In this document: positions 17,787-26,758 of the stretch, piece by piece
Numbering within the stretch: the first letter of the stretch is position 1
Layout: each line of letters begins with the position of its first letter
The notes under the pieces: model-generated
The model's database searches: none
What the model was told of the DNA's origin: nothing
The model's input: the letters and a program-made list of their open reading frames with translations, nothing else
Made by a program: the position numbers and the translations under genes
Source: Actinoplanes subtropicus
GTDB lineage: Bacteria; Actinomycetota; Actinomycetes; Mycobacteriales; Micromonosporaceae
DNA length: 64,000 bases
Reading direction: 5' to 3'
Assembly: GCF_000721705.1 (NCBI RefSeq)
Contig: NZ_JOJL01000023.1
Coordinates: 152,258 to 216,257 of the forward strand

Positions 17787-18779
17787 ATGCGCGCCGGACG
17801 TCTCGTCTCGCTCCTCCTGCTGCTGCAGACCCGGGGGCGGATGACCGCGCGCGAGCTGGCCGACGAGCTCGAGGTCTCGATCCGTACGGTGTATCGGGAT
17901 GTCGAGTCGCTCGGCTCGGCAGGGGTGCCGATCTACGCCGACCGCGGGCCGGCCGGCGGCTATCAGCTGCTCGACGGCTACCGCACCCGGCTCACCGGGA
18001 TGACCGGCGACGAGGCGGGCACGCTGTTCCTGGCCGGCATGCCGGGGCCGGCCGCCGAGCTGGGCCTCGGCTCGGTGCTGGCCGCCGCCGAGCTCAAGCT
18101 GCGCGCGTCGCTGCCGGGCGAGCTGGCCGACCGGGCCGATCGCGTACGGGAAAGGTTCCACCTCGACGCTCCCGGCTGGTTCCGCGGCGACGAGCCGACC
18201 CCCTACCTGTCCACGGTGGCCGAGGCGGTGTGGAGCGGCCGCCTGCTGGAGGTCCGGTACCGGCGGTGGAAGGCGCCGCGCGAGGTCACCCGCACGCTGC
18301 ACCCGCTCGGCGTGGTGCTCAAGGCCGGCCGGTGGTATCTGGTGGCCACGTCCCGGGAGCGGGTCACGGCCTACCGGGTGTCGAACATTCTCGAGGCCGA
18401 GGTGCTGGCGGGGGCGGCCGAGCGACCCGCCGGCTTCGACCTGGCGGCCTTCTGGCAGGACTGGGCCGAGCGGTACGAGCGCAGCGTCTACACCTCGACC
18501 GCGACGGTACGGATGACCGAGTCGGCGCTGCGGATGATGGCGTTCGTCTTCCCGCCGGAGATGTCCCGCACCGCCCGCGAGCTGGCCGGACGACCCGATG
18601 AGGACGGCTGGCTGATCACCACCGTCCCCATCGAGTCCATCAAACAAGGACACATCGAACTGCTCAAGCTCGGCGACGAGGCCGAGGTGCTGGCGCCGGC
18701 CGAGCTGCGCGATCGCTTCGCCGCCACGGCCCGCGGGCTGGCCGCGACATATCTGTCCGCCCTCGCCGAGACACCGTGA
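17787..18779 (+). CDS. WYL-domain transcriptional regulator (YafY/DeoR-like)
   Basis: 330 residues. The N-terminal helix-turn-helix (MTARELADELEVSIRTVYRDVESL, about 20-43) and the wing GPAGGYQLLDGY are typical of YafY-type proteins. A WYL domain follows (residues about 140-215: LLEVRYRRW, TLHPLGVVLKAGRWYLVA), then a C-terminal WCX extension. It should bind DNA in response to a nucleotide or small ligand. It sits alone downstream of a terminator, so the target is unknown. Its 3' end runs into a 39-bp tandem array. Confidence 0.88.
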   Translation: MRAGRLVSLLLLLQTRGRMTARELADELEVSIRTVYRDVESLGSAGVPIYADRGPAGGYQLLDGYRTRLTGMTGDEAGTLFLAGMPGPAAELGLGSVLAAAELKLRASLPGELADRADRVRERFHLDAPGWFRGDEPTPYLSTVAEAVWSGRLLEVRYRRWKAPREVTRTLHPLGVVLKAGRWYLVATSRERVTAYRVSNILEAEVLAGAAERPAGFDLAAFWQDWAERYERSVYTSTATVRMTESALRMMAFVFPPEMSRTARELAGRPDEDGWLITTVPIESIKQGHIELLKLGDEAEVLAPAELRDRFAATARGLAATYLSALAETP

Positions 18780-18783
18780 TTCC

Positions 18784-18900
18784 CGCGCCCGCGAGACCGC
18801 CCCGCCGCACGCCACACCGGGCCGCGCCCGCGAGACCGCCCCGCCGCACGCCACACCGGGCCGCTCCCGCGAGACCGCCCGGCCACGCGCCAGACCGGCG
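18784..18900 (+). repeat. Three 39-bp tandem repeats after the WYL gene
   Basis: Three head-to-tail copies of a 39-base unit beginning CGCGCCCGCGAGACCGCC, starting four bases past the stop of the WYL gene. The gene's last bases (CCGAGACACCG) resemble the unit's CGCGAGACCGCC, hinting that the array was seeded from the gene end. The rest of 18901-19034 shows nothing recognisable. Confidence 0.85.
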
Positions 18901-19034
18901 GCCGCGAGCAGACTTGTCCCGGCGCGCGTTCGAGACCGGCCCGACGCGCGTGGTCGGCGGTGCGGGCCGCCCTCGATGACGGGGCGCGCTGCGCCGACGC
19001 ACACCTGACACGTCGGGTCGGGTCGCTGCGGGTG

Positions 19035-19559
19035 CTAGGCGGGGCCGCCTGCTGCGATGCCGCCGGTGTAGCCCGAGTCGCCGCTGGTCGTGCCGGTGGA
19101 CGACCCGGTGCCCGGGGCCGTCGTGGTCGGCGGCGAGGGTGGTGGCGGGGTCGGCTGGGTGGTTGATTCGGTCGGCGGCGTCGACGGGCCGCCGGTGGAC
19201 TCGGTCGGCGGGGTCGACGGGCCGCCGGTGCCGGACGGCGAGGCCGAGACCGTCGGCGTCGACGTGATCTGGGTGGGCGTCGGCGACGCCTTCCTGGTGT
19301 GTGCCCTCGGCGACGGCGACTCGGTCAGCCGCAGCACCGTGGCGCGCGGTGTGGCCTTGACGGTCTGGTCCCCGCCGAGCGGGCTGTCGCCGGCGCCCGA
19401 GCCGCCGACCAGTTGTTCCGGACCGGCCGTGTGCTCGCCCACGACCGGCGGCCGCGCCGGCGTGGTGTCGACCGCGCCGAGGCGAACCCCCAACCACATC
19501 GCCGGACCCAGTCCGACCGCGACGATCGCCCCGAAGAGCGCCGCGGGTCCCCGATCCAT
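19035..19559 (-). CDS. Pro/Thr-rich single-pass surface protein
   Basis: About 174 residues from ATG 19559, which has GGGGAGG upstream. A membrane segment near the N-terminus (ALFGAIVAVGLGPAMWLGVRL, residues 6-26) is followed by an extracellular Pro/Thr/Ser-rich stalk. The stalk contains two copies of STGGPSTPPTE / GTGGPSTPPTE and a PPPPSPPTTT run. No catalytic domain is visible. It is probably a wall-spanning or glycosylated stalk protein. Confidence 0.65.
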   Translation of the reverse strand: MDRGPAALFGAIVAVGLGPAMWLGVRLGAVDTTPARPPVVGEHTAGPEQLVGGSGAGDSPLGGDQTVKATPRATVLRLTESPSPRAHTRKASPTPTQITSTPTVSASPSGTGGPSTPPTESTGGPSTPPTESTTQPTPPPPSPPTTTAPGTGSSTGTTSGDSGYTGGIAAGGPA

Positions 19560-19836
19560 GGTGACCTCCCCCGTGTCAAGCCTGATCATCCGGCTGCGCC
19601 CCCGGCGTCTACTACCCATTTCCGGAAACGGCAAGCGAACAACCACTGAGGCTATTGTGACTCAAGGTGATCAGTCCGTAGCTCATTCGTCGCGGATGAG
19701 ACGCACCTACTCTTGCTGACGGATCCGCAGGTCAGAGGGTTCACTACGACGAATGCCGGTTTACGCGCAGTATGCGTTCGTTCCCGAATCGTGGCCGAAT
19801 CCGCAGCAACGACTCAGCCAGGGCCCAGTTCCGGGC

Positions 19837-20068
19837 GTGCCGGTGCTTCAGCGGGCGCTCGTTCAGGCGCGTGCCGCTTACTTCAGCGCGCACTCGTGAG
19901 GCGCATTCCGCTGCTTCAGCGGGCGCTCATGAGGCGCGTTCCACCGCTTCACCGGGCGCTCGTGAGGCGCGTTCCACCGCTTCACCGGGCGCTCGTGAGG
20001 CGGGTGCCGGTGCCTCAACGCGTGCCGGTGCCTCAGCGGGTGCTGCTGCGTCAGCGGGTGCTGGTGAG
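19837..20068 (-). repeat. 33-bp stop-anchored tandem array after the M48 gene
   Basis: About seven units. Read on the minus strand they follow CTCACGAGCGCCCGGTGAAG with a period of 33 bases, two neighbouring units being identical. The M48 gene end, CTCACCAGCACCCGCTGA, is itself the first unit, so the stop codon lies inside the array. The remaining DNA from 19560 to 19836 holds the promoter region of the Pro/Thr-rich gene and nothing else recognised. Confidence 0.87.
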
Positions 20069-22129
20069 GAAGGACACGGCGTCGTCGAGCGCCGTCCAGC
20101 CGCCGGGCAACTCGTCGGAGTCGAGGGCGGTGCGGACGCTCAGCGTGCCGCCGTCGCGGAGGTTCATCTCCCAGGAGCGGCGCCCGTTGCGGCTCGCGGA
20201 GGCCCCGGCCACGTCGGTGAACGGAACGAACCGGCGCTCCCCCGGCCCGGCCGCTGCCGTGGGCGCCCCATCGGACTCCGGCCGAGCCGCCCGGCCGTCG
20301 GCGAGGATGCCGTCGGTGGCCAGCCGGTTCAGCCGGCGTTTCGCCTCGCCGGCCCGGGAGCGGGGCAGCCCGGGCATCAGCACCAGGCCGGTCTCCACCA
20401 CCAGCAGATCGGTGCGTACGCCGTCGACCAGCACGTTGACCACCCCGCCGATCACCGGCACCCGGGTCGCGGGCCGGGCGGCGGCGGACGGGCCGGCGGC
20501 GGCCAGGTCGATACCGAGCGCCGCGAGCCGCTCGCGGGCCTCGCCGACCGTGGCCGGGTCGGCGGCGAGCTCGGCCGGCCCGACCACGTCGAGGTGGCTG
20601 CCGTCAATGGCGACCAGCTCGGCCGTGCCGGTCCAGCTGTGCCGCCAGCGGGCCACCCCACCGTGCAGCGCGGCCAGCGCCAGCAGCAGGGCGATCAGGT
20701 CGACGATCCGGGCGGTCGTCTCCTCGTCCGGCGTCCCCACAGCCAGCGCCACCTCGTCCGGCGCCGCCCCTGCCGGCGTCGCTCCCGCCCGCGTCGCAGC
20801 AGCCCGCGTCGCCCCGGCATGCGTCGCTGCCGCCACCGCCGCAACTTGCGTCGCCCCGGCCGACGCTGCCGCAGCCTGGGTCGGCGCGGCCGGCGTCTCC
20901 CGGGACGGGCGGGCGTCGAAGACCGTCTCGGCGATCTTGCGGAGCCGGCCGTCGGCGGCCAGGTCGAGCACCTCGGCGGGACCCGCTACCGGGACGCCGG
21001 CCACCCGGGAGATCGCTCGCAACGAGGCGTCGGCCTCCCGTTCCATTTCGGCCAGCCGGGCCGCGTCGAAGAACTGTTCCCAGGACAGCACCGTGCGCCC
21101 GGCCGGCGGGAACGCGACCGCCTGCAGCGCGCGCCCTAGGCCGGGCAGGTCGGGCACCAGGTCGCCGGCGGACGGCCGCTCGGCCGGCTCGGGCCCCTCG
21201 TCGGTCACCGCGATCAGGGCGGCGAGCCGCTCGGCGAGCGGGGGATGCGGATCCCACTCCCCCGGCGGCTCGGGCTCGCGGGCGCGCAGCAGCGCCATCT
21301 CCTCCGCCCGGGCGGCCAGCACCCGCAGGAAGCCGCCGAACACGTCATCCGGCACGTGGCCGGCCTGCCAGCCGGGGCTCAGGTATTCGGCGTGGAACAG
21401 CTGCTGCATGCCGTCGAGCGCGGGGGCGTCGCGCAGCACCTCGGCGGCGGCCCGGCCACCGGCGAACTCGGCGGCGACGCGGTCGGCGGCCCGCTCCTGC
21501 TCGGCGGCGAAGGGGGCATCGCGACGGCGATACCAGGCCGCATACGCCCGGAGGACCGGGCCGGCCGGGCTGCGCCGCGGGATGCGCGGCACGATGCGGG
21601 TCAGGGCGGCCCGCCCCCGGTACGCCATCGGGGCGAACCGGCCCAGCCGTGGCGTGCCGTGCGCCAACTCGTGCGCCACCGCGGCCCGCAGCCGCGGCTC
21701 GTCCCACGCCAGCAGCAGCGGCAGGCCGAGGAACAGCTCGCGACGGCCGCCGAGCAGCCCGGTCAGCCGGACCCGCTCGGTCAGCGCGACGGTCGCCCCG
21801 GCCACCACGGTCAGCCCATCGGGCGGGCGCACGCCGGCCGCCGCCGCGGCGGCATCGACCAGCTGCCAGAGGGCCGACGCATCCGCCCTGGTCACCGGCA
21901 CGCCGGCCGGGGCCGGGCGGCGCAGCCGCAGGGCTCGCACGGTGGCCCACCACAGCAGGCCCGCGGTGGCGATCACCAGCGGGAACGCGACCCGGATGGC
22001 CGCCGGGCCGGGCAGCGCGGTCAGCACCGCGGCCACGACCAGCAACGCCACGACCACCTGCAGCCAGGCGACCAGCAGGAAGCCGGCGAACGTGGCGGCG
22101 GAGAACGCCGCGCGCTTGCCGTCGCGCAC
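20051..22129 (-). CDS. M48-family metalloprotease, multidomain
   Basis: 692 residues. Two N-terminal membrane segments (about 14-62) precede an HtpX/Ste24-type zinc protease domain with the HELAH motif near residue 154 and EQERAADRVAAEF downstream supplying the third ligand. The active site should face the cytoplasm. The C-terminal half has a linker of alternating Ala/Thr/Gly (residues about 430-480), another membrane segment (IVDLIALLLALAALHGG) and a soluble tail. HtpX proper is about 290 residues, so this is a large actinobacterial variant, possibly in membrane-protein quality control. Its stop codon lies in a repeat array. Confidence 0.85.
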   Translation of the reverse strand: MRDGKRAAFSAATFAGFLLVAWLQVVVALLVVAAVLTALPGPAAIRVAFPLVIATAGLLWWATVRALRLRRPAPAGVPVTRADASALWQLVDAAAAAAGVRPPDGLTVVAGATVALTERVRLTGLLGGRRELFLGLPLLLAWDEPRLRAAVAHELAHGTPRLGRFAPMAYRGRAALTRIVPRIPRRSPAGPVLRAYAAWYRRRDAPFAAEQERAADRVAAEFAGGRAAAEVLRDAPALDGMQQLFHAEYLSPGWQAGHVPDDVFGGFLRVLAARAEEMALLRAREPEPPGEWDPHPPLAERLAALIAVTDEGPEPAERPSAGDLVPDLPGLGRALQAVAFPPAGRTVLSWEQFFDAARLAEMEREADASLRAISRVAGVPVAGPAEVLDLAADGRLRKIAETVFDARPSRETPAAPTQAAAASAGATQVAAVAAATHAGATRAAATRAGATPAGAAPDEVALAVGTPDEETTARIVDLIALLLALAALHGGVARWRHSWTGTAELVAIDGSHLDVVGPAELAADPATVGEARERLAALGIDLAAAGPSAAARPATRVPVIGGVVNVLVDGVRTDLLVVETGLVLMPGLPRSRAGEAKRRLNRLATDGILADGRAARPESDGAPTAAAGPGERRFVPFTDVAGASASRNGRRSWEMNLRDGGTLSVRTALDSDELPGGWTALDDAVSFLTSTR

Positions 22130-22276
22130 CGGGAAACCTCCGGCCCGAAGGGAACAGGACAGGGGGCAAGCGTAGAGCGGGCCACCGACAGAAAACCCAG
22201 ACGCCGAGTCCGGTGGCGGGAAGAATTAAGGAAGTCTTGTTGCGCCGGTGTCGCGCAGTCACGAGAGGGAATACGG

Positions 22277-23485
22277 ATGGCCATGACTCGGCGCGAACAA
22301 TCCCTCGCCCTCGCGATCAAGGGGTACGCCTGGCTGCCGGATCTGCGCCGGCGCAGTCATGGGCAGCCGGTACCGATGCGGTTGCTGGGCCGGCCGGCGG
22401 TAGCGATCGGCGGCCCGACCGCGGCCCGTTTCTTCTACGAGGCCGGGACCGTCGAGCGGCACGACGCGATCCCCGGGCCGGTGCTCGACACGCTGTTCGG
22501 CCGGGGCGGGGTGCACACCCTCGACGGCCGGGCGCACGAGCTGCGCAAGGCACTCTTCGTGGCACTGCTGATGGGTGACGGCGTGGAGGGCCTGGCCAAG
22601 CTGGCCGGGGTGGCGTTCGACGAGGCGGCCGACCGCTGGCGGGGCGCCGGCGAGATCTCGCTGTTCGACGAGACGGCCTTGGTCCTGGCGGATTCGGCGG
22701 CCGAGTGGTGCGGCGTACCGCAAGAGCAGAGTGACCGGACCGCCCTGGCCATGGATCTCCTCGCCATGATCGACGGGTTCGGGGCGCTCGGCACGCGGCA
22801 GGTGTGGGCGCGGCTGGCTCGCGGGCGGCGCGAGCGTCGCCTGACACGGCTGATCGAGGAGGTACGCCGGGAGGACCCGGCGCCGAGCGCCTTGTCCGCG
22901 ATCGCGCACCACACGGCCGACGGTCACCCGCTCGACGCGCACACCGCGGCGGTCGAGCTCATCAACATCATCCGGCCGGCGACCGCGGTGACCTGGCTGG
23001 TCTCGTTCGCGGCGCACGCCATGGAGAGGTGGCCGGAGACGCGCGCCAAGATCGCCGAGTCGGACGAGTACACCGCGGCGTTCGTGCACGAGGTGCGCCG
23101 GTTCTACCCGTTCGCGCCGTTCCTCGGCGGGCGCGCGGCGCGCGACCTGTTCTTCCAGCGCACCGACATCCCGCGGGGCACGACGGTGCTGCTCGACGTC
23201 TACGGCCAGCACCACGATCCGCGGGTCTGGCCGGAGCCGTACGAGTTCCGCCCGGAGCGCTTCCTGGGCCGGCCGATCGGCGAGTACGAGCTGATCCCGC
23301 AGGGCGGCGGCGACCCGCGGACCGGGCACCGCTGCCCGGGCGAGCAGATCACCGTCGCGGTGCTCGGCACGCTGGCGCAGCGGCTGGCCCGGCTCGAGTA
23401 CTACCTGCCGCCGCAGGACCTGACGATCGACCTCGCCCGAATCCCCGCCCGGGTCGGCAGTGGCCCGCGCATCGTGGTGCCCTGA
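22277..23485 (+). CDS. Cytochrome P450, CYP152-like fatty-acid peroxygenase
   Basis: 402 residues. The C-terminal half carries HEVRRFYPFAPFLGGR (the Arg that holds the fatty-acid carboxylate in CYP152 enzymes), VLLDVYGQHHDPRVWPEPYEF, and the haem-ligand region IPQGGGDPRTGHRCPGEQ with the proximal Cys. These features match H2O2-dependent peroxygenases (P450 BSbeta, SPalpha, OleT), which hydroxylate or decarboxylate fatty acids without a reductase. Hydroxylase and decarboxylase cannot be told apart here. GAGAGGGA precedes the ATG. It is divergent from the M48 gene and has no redox partner gene beside it, as expected for a peroxygenase. Confidence 0.88.
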   Translation: MAMTRREQSLALAIKGYAWLPDLRRRSHGQPVPMRLLGRPAVAIGGPTAARFFYEAGTVERHDAIPGPVLDTLFGRGGVHTLDGRAHELRKALFVALLMGDGVEGLAKLAGVAFDEAADRWRGAGEISLFDETALVLADSAAEWCGVPQEQSDRTALAMDLLAMIDGFGALGTRQVWARLARGRRERRLTRLIEEVRREDPAPSALSAIAHHTADGHPLDAHTAAVELINIIRPATAVTWLVSFAAHAMERWPETRAKIAESDEYTAAFVHEVRRFYPFAPFLGGRAARDLFFQRTDIPRGTTVLLDVYGQHHDPRVWPEPYEFRPERFLGRPIGEYELIPQGGGDPRTGHRCPGEQITVAVLGTLAQRLARLEYYLPPQDLTIDLARIPARVGSGPRIVVP

Positions 23486-23486
23486 G

Positions 23487-25010
23487 TCACGCCCAGTCGA
23501 TCTCCGGTGATCGATAATAGTTGATGCCCTGGGCGGTCCAGCGCGGCCCGAAGGCGGCCAGCCGCGCCCGGAACGAGCGCCACTCGCGGTCGGCGCGCGG
23601 GGTCCAGCCGATCTCGGCGATCGCGGCCAGCCGGGGGAAGGCCATGAACTGCACGTCGGCCAGCGAGCGCAGGGTTTCCGACCAGAGCGGGGCCTCGACG
23701 CCGAGCAGTGACTCCTCGCCGACGCCGGGCAGCCGGTCGGCCGGATCCCAGTCGTACGAGCGCTCGACGCCGACCACGCCGGCCCAGTCGAGGCCGAGCG
23801 GACTGTCCTGGTCGTACTTCATGTCCAGATAGGCGCGGTCGGCCGGCGACATGATCACCTGGTGGCCGGCCGCCGCCGCCTTGGCCACGCCGCCGTCGGC
23901 CGGCTCGATCCGCCAGTACTGCGGGATCGCGGTCGGCGGCAGGTCGACCGCGGCGATCTCGTGCCAGCCGATCGCCCGCTTGCCGTACTTGCCGGCCAGC
24001 GGGAGGACCCGGTTGAGGAACGTGCGGTAGTCCTCGGGCGGGGTGGAGAACGCCTCGTCGCCGCCGATGTGCAGGTAGGGGCCGGGGGTGAGGTCGCTGA
24101 CCACGCGGATGACGTCCTCGACGAACGTGTACGTCTCCTCCTTGCCGGCCACCAGCGAGCTGTAGCCGACCTCGGCGTCGGTGCGCGGCGGCACCGGCTG
24201 CCCGTCGGCGGTGAGCTCGGGGTAGGCGACCTGCACGACGTTCACGTGGCCGGGCAGGTCGATCTCGGGGACGATCGTGATGTAGCGCGCGGCCGCGTAG
24301 GCGACCAGGTCGGCGTACTCCGGAATGGTCAGGAAGCCCGGCCCGGCGCCGTCCACACCGGTACCCGGCCCGCCGCCGATCTCGGTGAGCCGCGGCCAGC
24401 CGGGGATCTCCAGCCGCCAGCCCTGGTCGTCGGTCAGGTGCAGGTGCAGGTGGTTGATCTTCAGCTGGGCGATCGCGTCGATGAACGAGCGGATGTCGGC
24501 CGGCTCGAAGTAGTGCCGGGCCAGGTCGAGCATCGTGCCGCGGTAGGCGAATCGGGGCTCGTCCTCGATCCGGCCGCCGGGCAGGACGATCTCGTCCGCC
24601 GGCTCCTCCGGCAGGAGCTGCCGCAGCGTTTGCAACGCCGCGAAGAGACCCTGGTTGCTGCCGGCGCGCAGGGTCACGGTCTCCGAGTTGATTTCCAGCC
24701 CGTACGCCTCGGCGGCCGTGCCGTTCCGGTCGTCCGGGTTTTTGTCGTACCCGTCGAGGAGGATCCGGAACGAGGCCGCTTCCTCGTCCTCGCCGCTCGT
24801 TCGGGAGACCGGGCGGCCGGTGGCGTGCCGCAGCAGCTCGGCCAGCTGCTCGGCGATGTCCGCCGCCTCCGTGGGAGCGCTCACGGACAGATGGGTGGAG
24901 ATGGGGAAATTCGCGGCGGGATCCGGCCGCACCGAGACCGGAAGGGGGATCACATCGCCGAGTTGCCTGGTGAGTGGCTGCACGCGAGAAACTCTAAACT
25001 GTCTTTCCAT
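23487..25010 (-). CDS. Beta-N-acetylhexosaminidase, GH20
   Basis: About 507 residues. An N-terminal GH20b-like domain (to about 150) precedes the catalytic barrel with HLHLTDDQGWRLEIPGWPRL, PEIDLPGHVNVV and YLHIGGDEAFSTP. The D-E pair in the last motif is the substrate-assisted catalytic pair of family 20. It removes terminal N-acetylglucosamine or galactosamine. There is no signal peptide, so it is probably intracellular, acting on imported chitobiose or cell-wall fragments. ATG 25010 follows GAGG; GTG 25019 is an alternative. Confidence 0.94.
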   Translation of the reverse strand: MERQFRVSRVQPLTRQLGDVIPLPVSVRPDPAANFPISTHLSVSAPTEAADIAEQLAELLRHATGRPVSRTSGEDEEAASFRILLDGYDKNPDDRNGTAAEAYGLEINSETVTLRAGSNQGLFAALQTLRQLLPEEPADEIVLPGGRIEDEPRFAYRGTMLDLARHYFEPADIRSFIDAIAQLKINHLHLHLTDDQGWRLEIPGWPRLTEIGGGPGTGVDGAGPGFLTIPEYADLVAYAAARYITIVPEIDLPGHVNVVQVAYPELTADGQPVPPRTDAEVGYSSLVAGKEETYTFVEDVIRVVSDLTPGPYLHIGGDEAFSTPPEDYRTFLNRVLPLAGKYGKRAIGWHEIAAVDLPPTAIPQYWRIEPADGGVAKAAAAGHQVIMSPADRAYLDMKYDQDSPLGLDWAGVVGVERSYDWDPADRLPGVGEESLLGVEAPLWSETLRSLADVQFMAFPRLAAIAEIGWTPRADREWRSFRARLAAFGPRWTAQGINYYRSPEIDWA

Positions 25011-25067
25011 GTAGATCACGACCTCGCGGGTCGTACGTTCGGCTCGGCCTGCCCACCAGGAAACGAT

Positions 25068-25823
25068 CTAGGCCGCCTCGATCGAGACCCAGTCCAGGTA
25101 CTTGCCGGTGCGGGCGTCGCCGGACGAGTTGCCGCGCAGGCGCCGGTTGACCCAGGGCAGGACGTGCTCGCGGTAGTAGCGGGCCTCGGCCAGCACCTTG
25201 CGCGGCTCCTCCGGGCCCGGGTCGATCACGTGCGCCTCGGTCGGGTGGCCGAGCGCGGTCAGCACCAGGCCGGCGACCCGGCGGTGGCCGGCCGCGTTGA
25301 GGTGCAGGCGGTCCGGCGACCAGTACGCGCCCCGGCGGATCTCCCGGTCGTGGAAGACGTCGACGAAGGTCAGGTCGAAGCGGTCGGCGAACGGCCGGAT
25401 CGCCTCGGTGAGCATCTCGCCGCGGCGGCGCATCATGCTGCCGAACGGCAGGCGCTCGGACGGGTCGGCGCCGCTGAGCAGCAGCACCCGCACGCCCGCG
25501 TCGGCGCACCGCCGCAGCGCCCGCTCGGTGAGCGTGACCAGGTGGGACATGTCGCTGCCCGGGCGCATCATGTCGTTGCCGCCGCCGTTCAGGGAGAGCA
25601 GCGTGGGCTTCGGGTCGAGCGAGAGCGCCGCGTCGAGCTGCTCGGTGACGATCGGCTCGAGCAGGCGGCCGCGGATGGCGAGATTGGCGTACTGGATGGT
25701 CTGCTTCTCGCTCGACGCCAAGCCGGCGGCGACGAGATCGGCCCAGCCCCGCTGCGTGCCGTCCGGCATCGGGTCGCCGAGGCCCTCGGTGAAGCTGTCC
25801 CCGATCGCCACGTACCGCATCAC
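25068..25823 (-). CDS. SGNH/GDSL-family hydrolase
   Basis: 251 residues with the SGNH blocks in order: block I AIGDSFTEGLGD, block III NGGGNDMMR, and block V DRLHLNAAGH with the catalytic Asp and His. It is an intracellular esterase or lipase-like enzyme of unknown substrate, with no signal peptide. It is transcribed leftward ahead of the GH20 gene with a 57-base gap, so the two may form an operon, with deacetylation or deacylation of sugars a possible link (inference). Confidence 0.88.
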   Translation of the reverse strand: MMRYVAIGDSFTEGLGDPMPDGTQRGWADLVAAGLASSEKQTIQYANLAIRGRLLEPIVTEQLDAALSLDPKPTLLSLNGGGNDMMRPGSDMSHLVTLTERALRRCADAGVRVLLLSGADPSERLPFGSMMRRRGEMLTEAIRPFADRFDLTFVDVFHDREIRRGAYWSPDRLHLNAAGHRRVAGLVLTALGHPTEAHVIDPGPEEPRKVLAEARYYREHVLPWVNRRLRGNSSGDARTGKYLDWVSIEAA

Positions 25824-25915
25824 TTCGTTCCTCCTACCCGGTGCTCCCGGGCGAGGTTACCGAACGGTTGCGTTCGGGAAGGCATGGTCGTGACTCAGAT
25901 CGCCCGGCCGCGCGA

Positions 25916-26758
25916 TCAGGCGAACAATGGGCTGATCTCCTCGGCGACCTGGCGGACGAACCCGGCCGGGTCGGGATCGTCGGGGGTGGGCTGCAGAATC
26001 AGCTTGGTCGCACCGGCCTCGACGAACTCGCGCAGGCCGGCGGCCATCTCCGCGGGCGTGCCGGAGACGCCGGGCACGTCGATGCCGTACCGCTGCTGCT
26101 GTTCTCTCAGCCGCTCGGTGGCGCCCGGACCGAAGGCGGCCGGGACGAAGACGACCAGTTCGTGCGGGGCCTGGGCGGCGATGTGGGTCTTCGCCGCGGC
26201 GACCCCTTCGGGCGAGGTGCCGCCGGTGAGGATCGTGCCGTCGCCGACCTCGCCACCCAGGGCCAGCGTCTTCGGGCCGGTCGAGCCGACGTACAGGGGC
26301 GGGGCCTCGGCGGGCGGCCAGTCCAGCTTGACCGCGTCGAGGTTCACGTAGCGGCCCTTGGCGGTGACCTCCTCGCCGCGAAGCAGGGCACGCAGGGCGG
26401 TCGCGTACTCCCGGAGGAGCGTGAGCGGCGACGCCGCGCGACTTCCGACCTGACCCATCCATTCCGGTACGCCGTGTCCGATGCCCGGCAGCGCGCGGCC
26501 CCCGGAGATGCGGGCCAGGGTGGCGATTTCCATGGCGGTGAGCGCGACGTTCCGGAACGGGACCGGCATGATGCCGATGCCGACCTTCAGGCGGTCGGTC
26601 CAGGCCAGGGCCGCGGCGGCGGCCGAGACGCCGCCGGCGAGGAAGCAGTCCTCCCAGAGCCAGAGCTCCTCGAGGCCGGCCCGGTCGGCGGCGCGGGCGA
26701 TGGTGCGCAGGCTCTCCGGCGGATTCTGGGGCAGCGAGATGGCGCCGATGGTGGTCAT
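25916..26758 (-). CDS. LLM-class F420-dependent oxidoreductase
   Basis: 280 residues of the luciferase-like monooxygenase barrel. Typical pieces are ARAADRAGLEELWLWED, KVGIGIMPVPFRNVALTAMEIATL, GRALPGIGHGVPEWM and PLYVGSTGPKTLALGGEVGDG. In actinomycetes this group mostly uses coenzyme F420, though FMN cannot be excluded from sequence alone. Its ATG overlaps the stop of the upstream NADAR gene by four bases, so the two are co-translated. The substrate is unknown. Confidence 0.87.
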   Translation of the reverse strand: MTTIGAISLPQNPPESLRTIARAADRAGLEELWLWEDCFLAGGVSAAAAALAWTDRLKVGIGIMPVPFRNVALTAMEIATLARISGGRALPGIGHGVPEWMGQVGSRAASPLTLLREYATALRALLRGEEVTAKGRYVNLDAVKLDWPPAEAPPLYVGSTGPKTLALGGEVGDGTILTGGTSPEGVAAAKTHIAAQAPHELVVFVPAAFGPGATERLREQQQRYGIDVPGVSGTPAEMAAGLREFVEAGATKLILQPTPDDPDPAGFVRQVAEEISPLFA

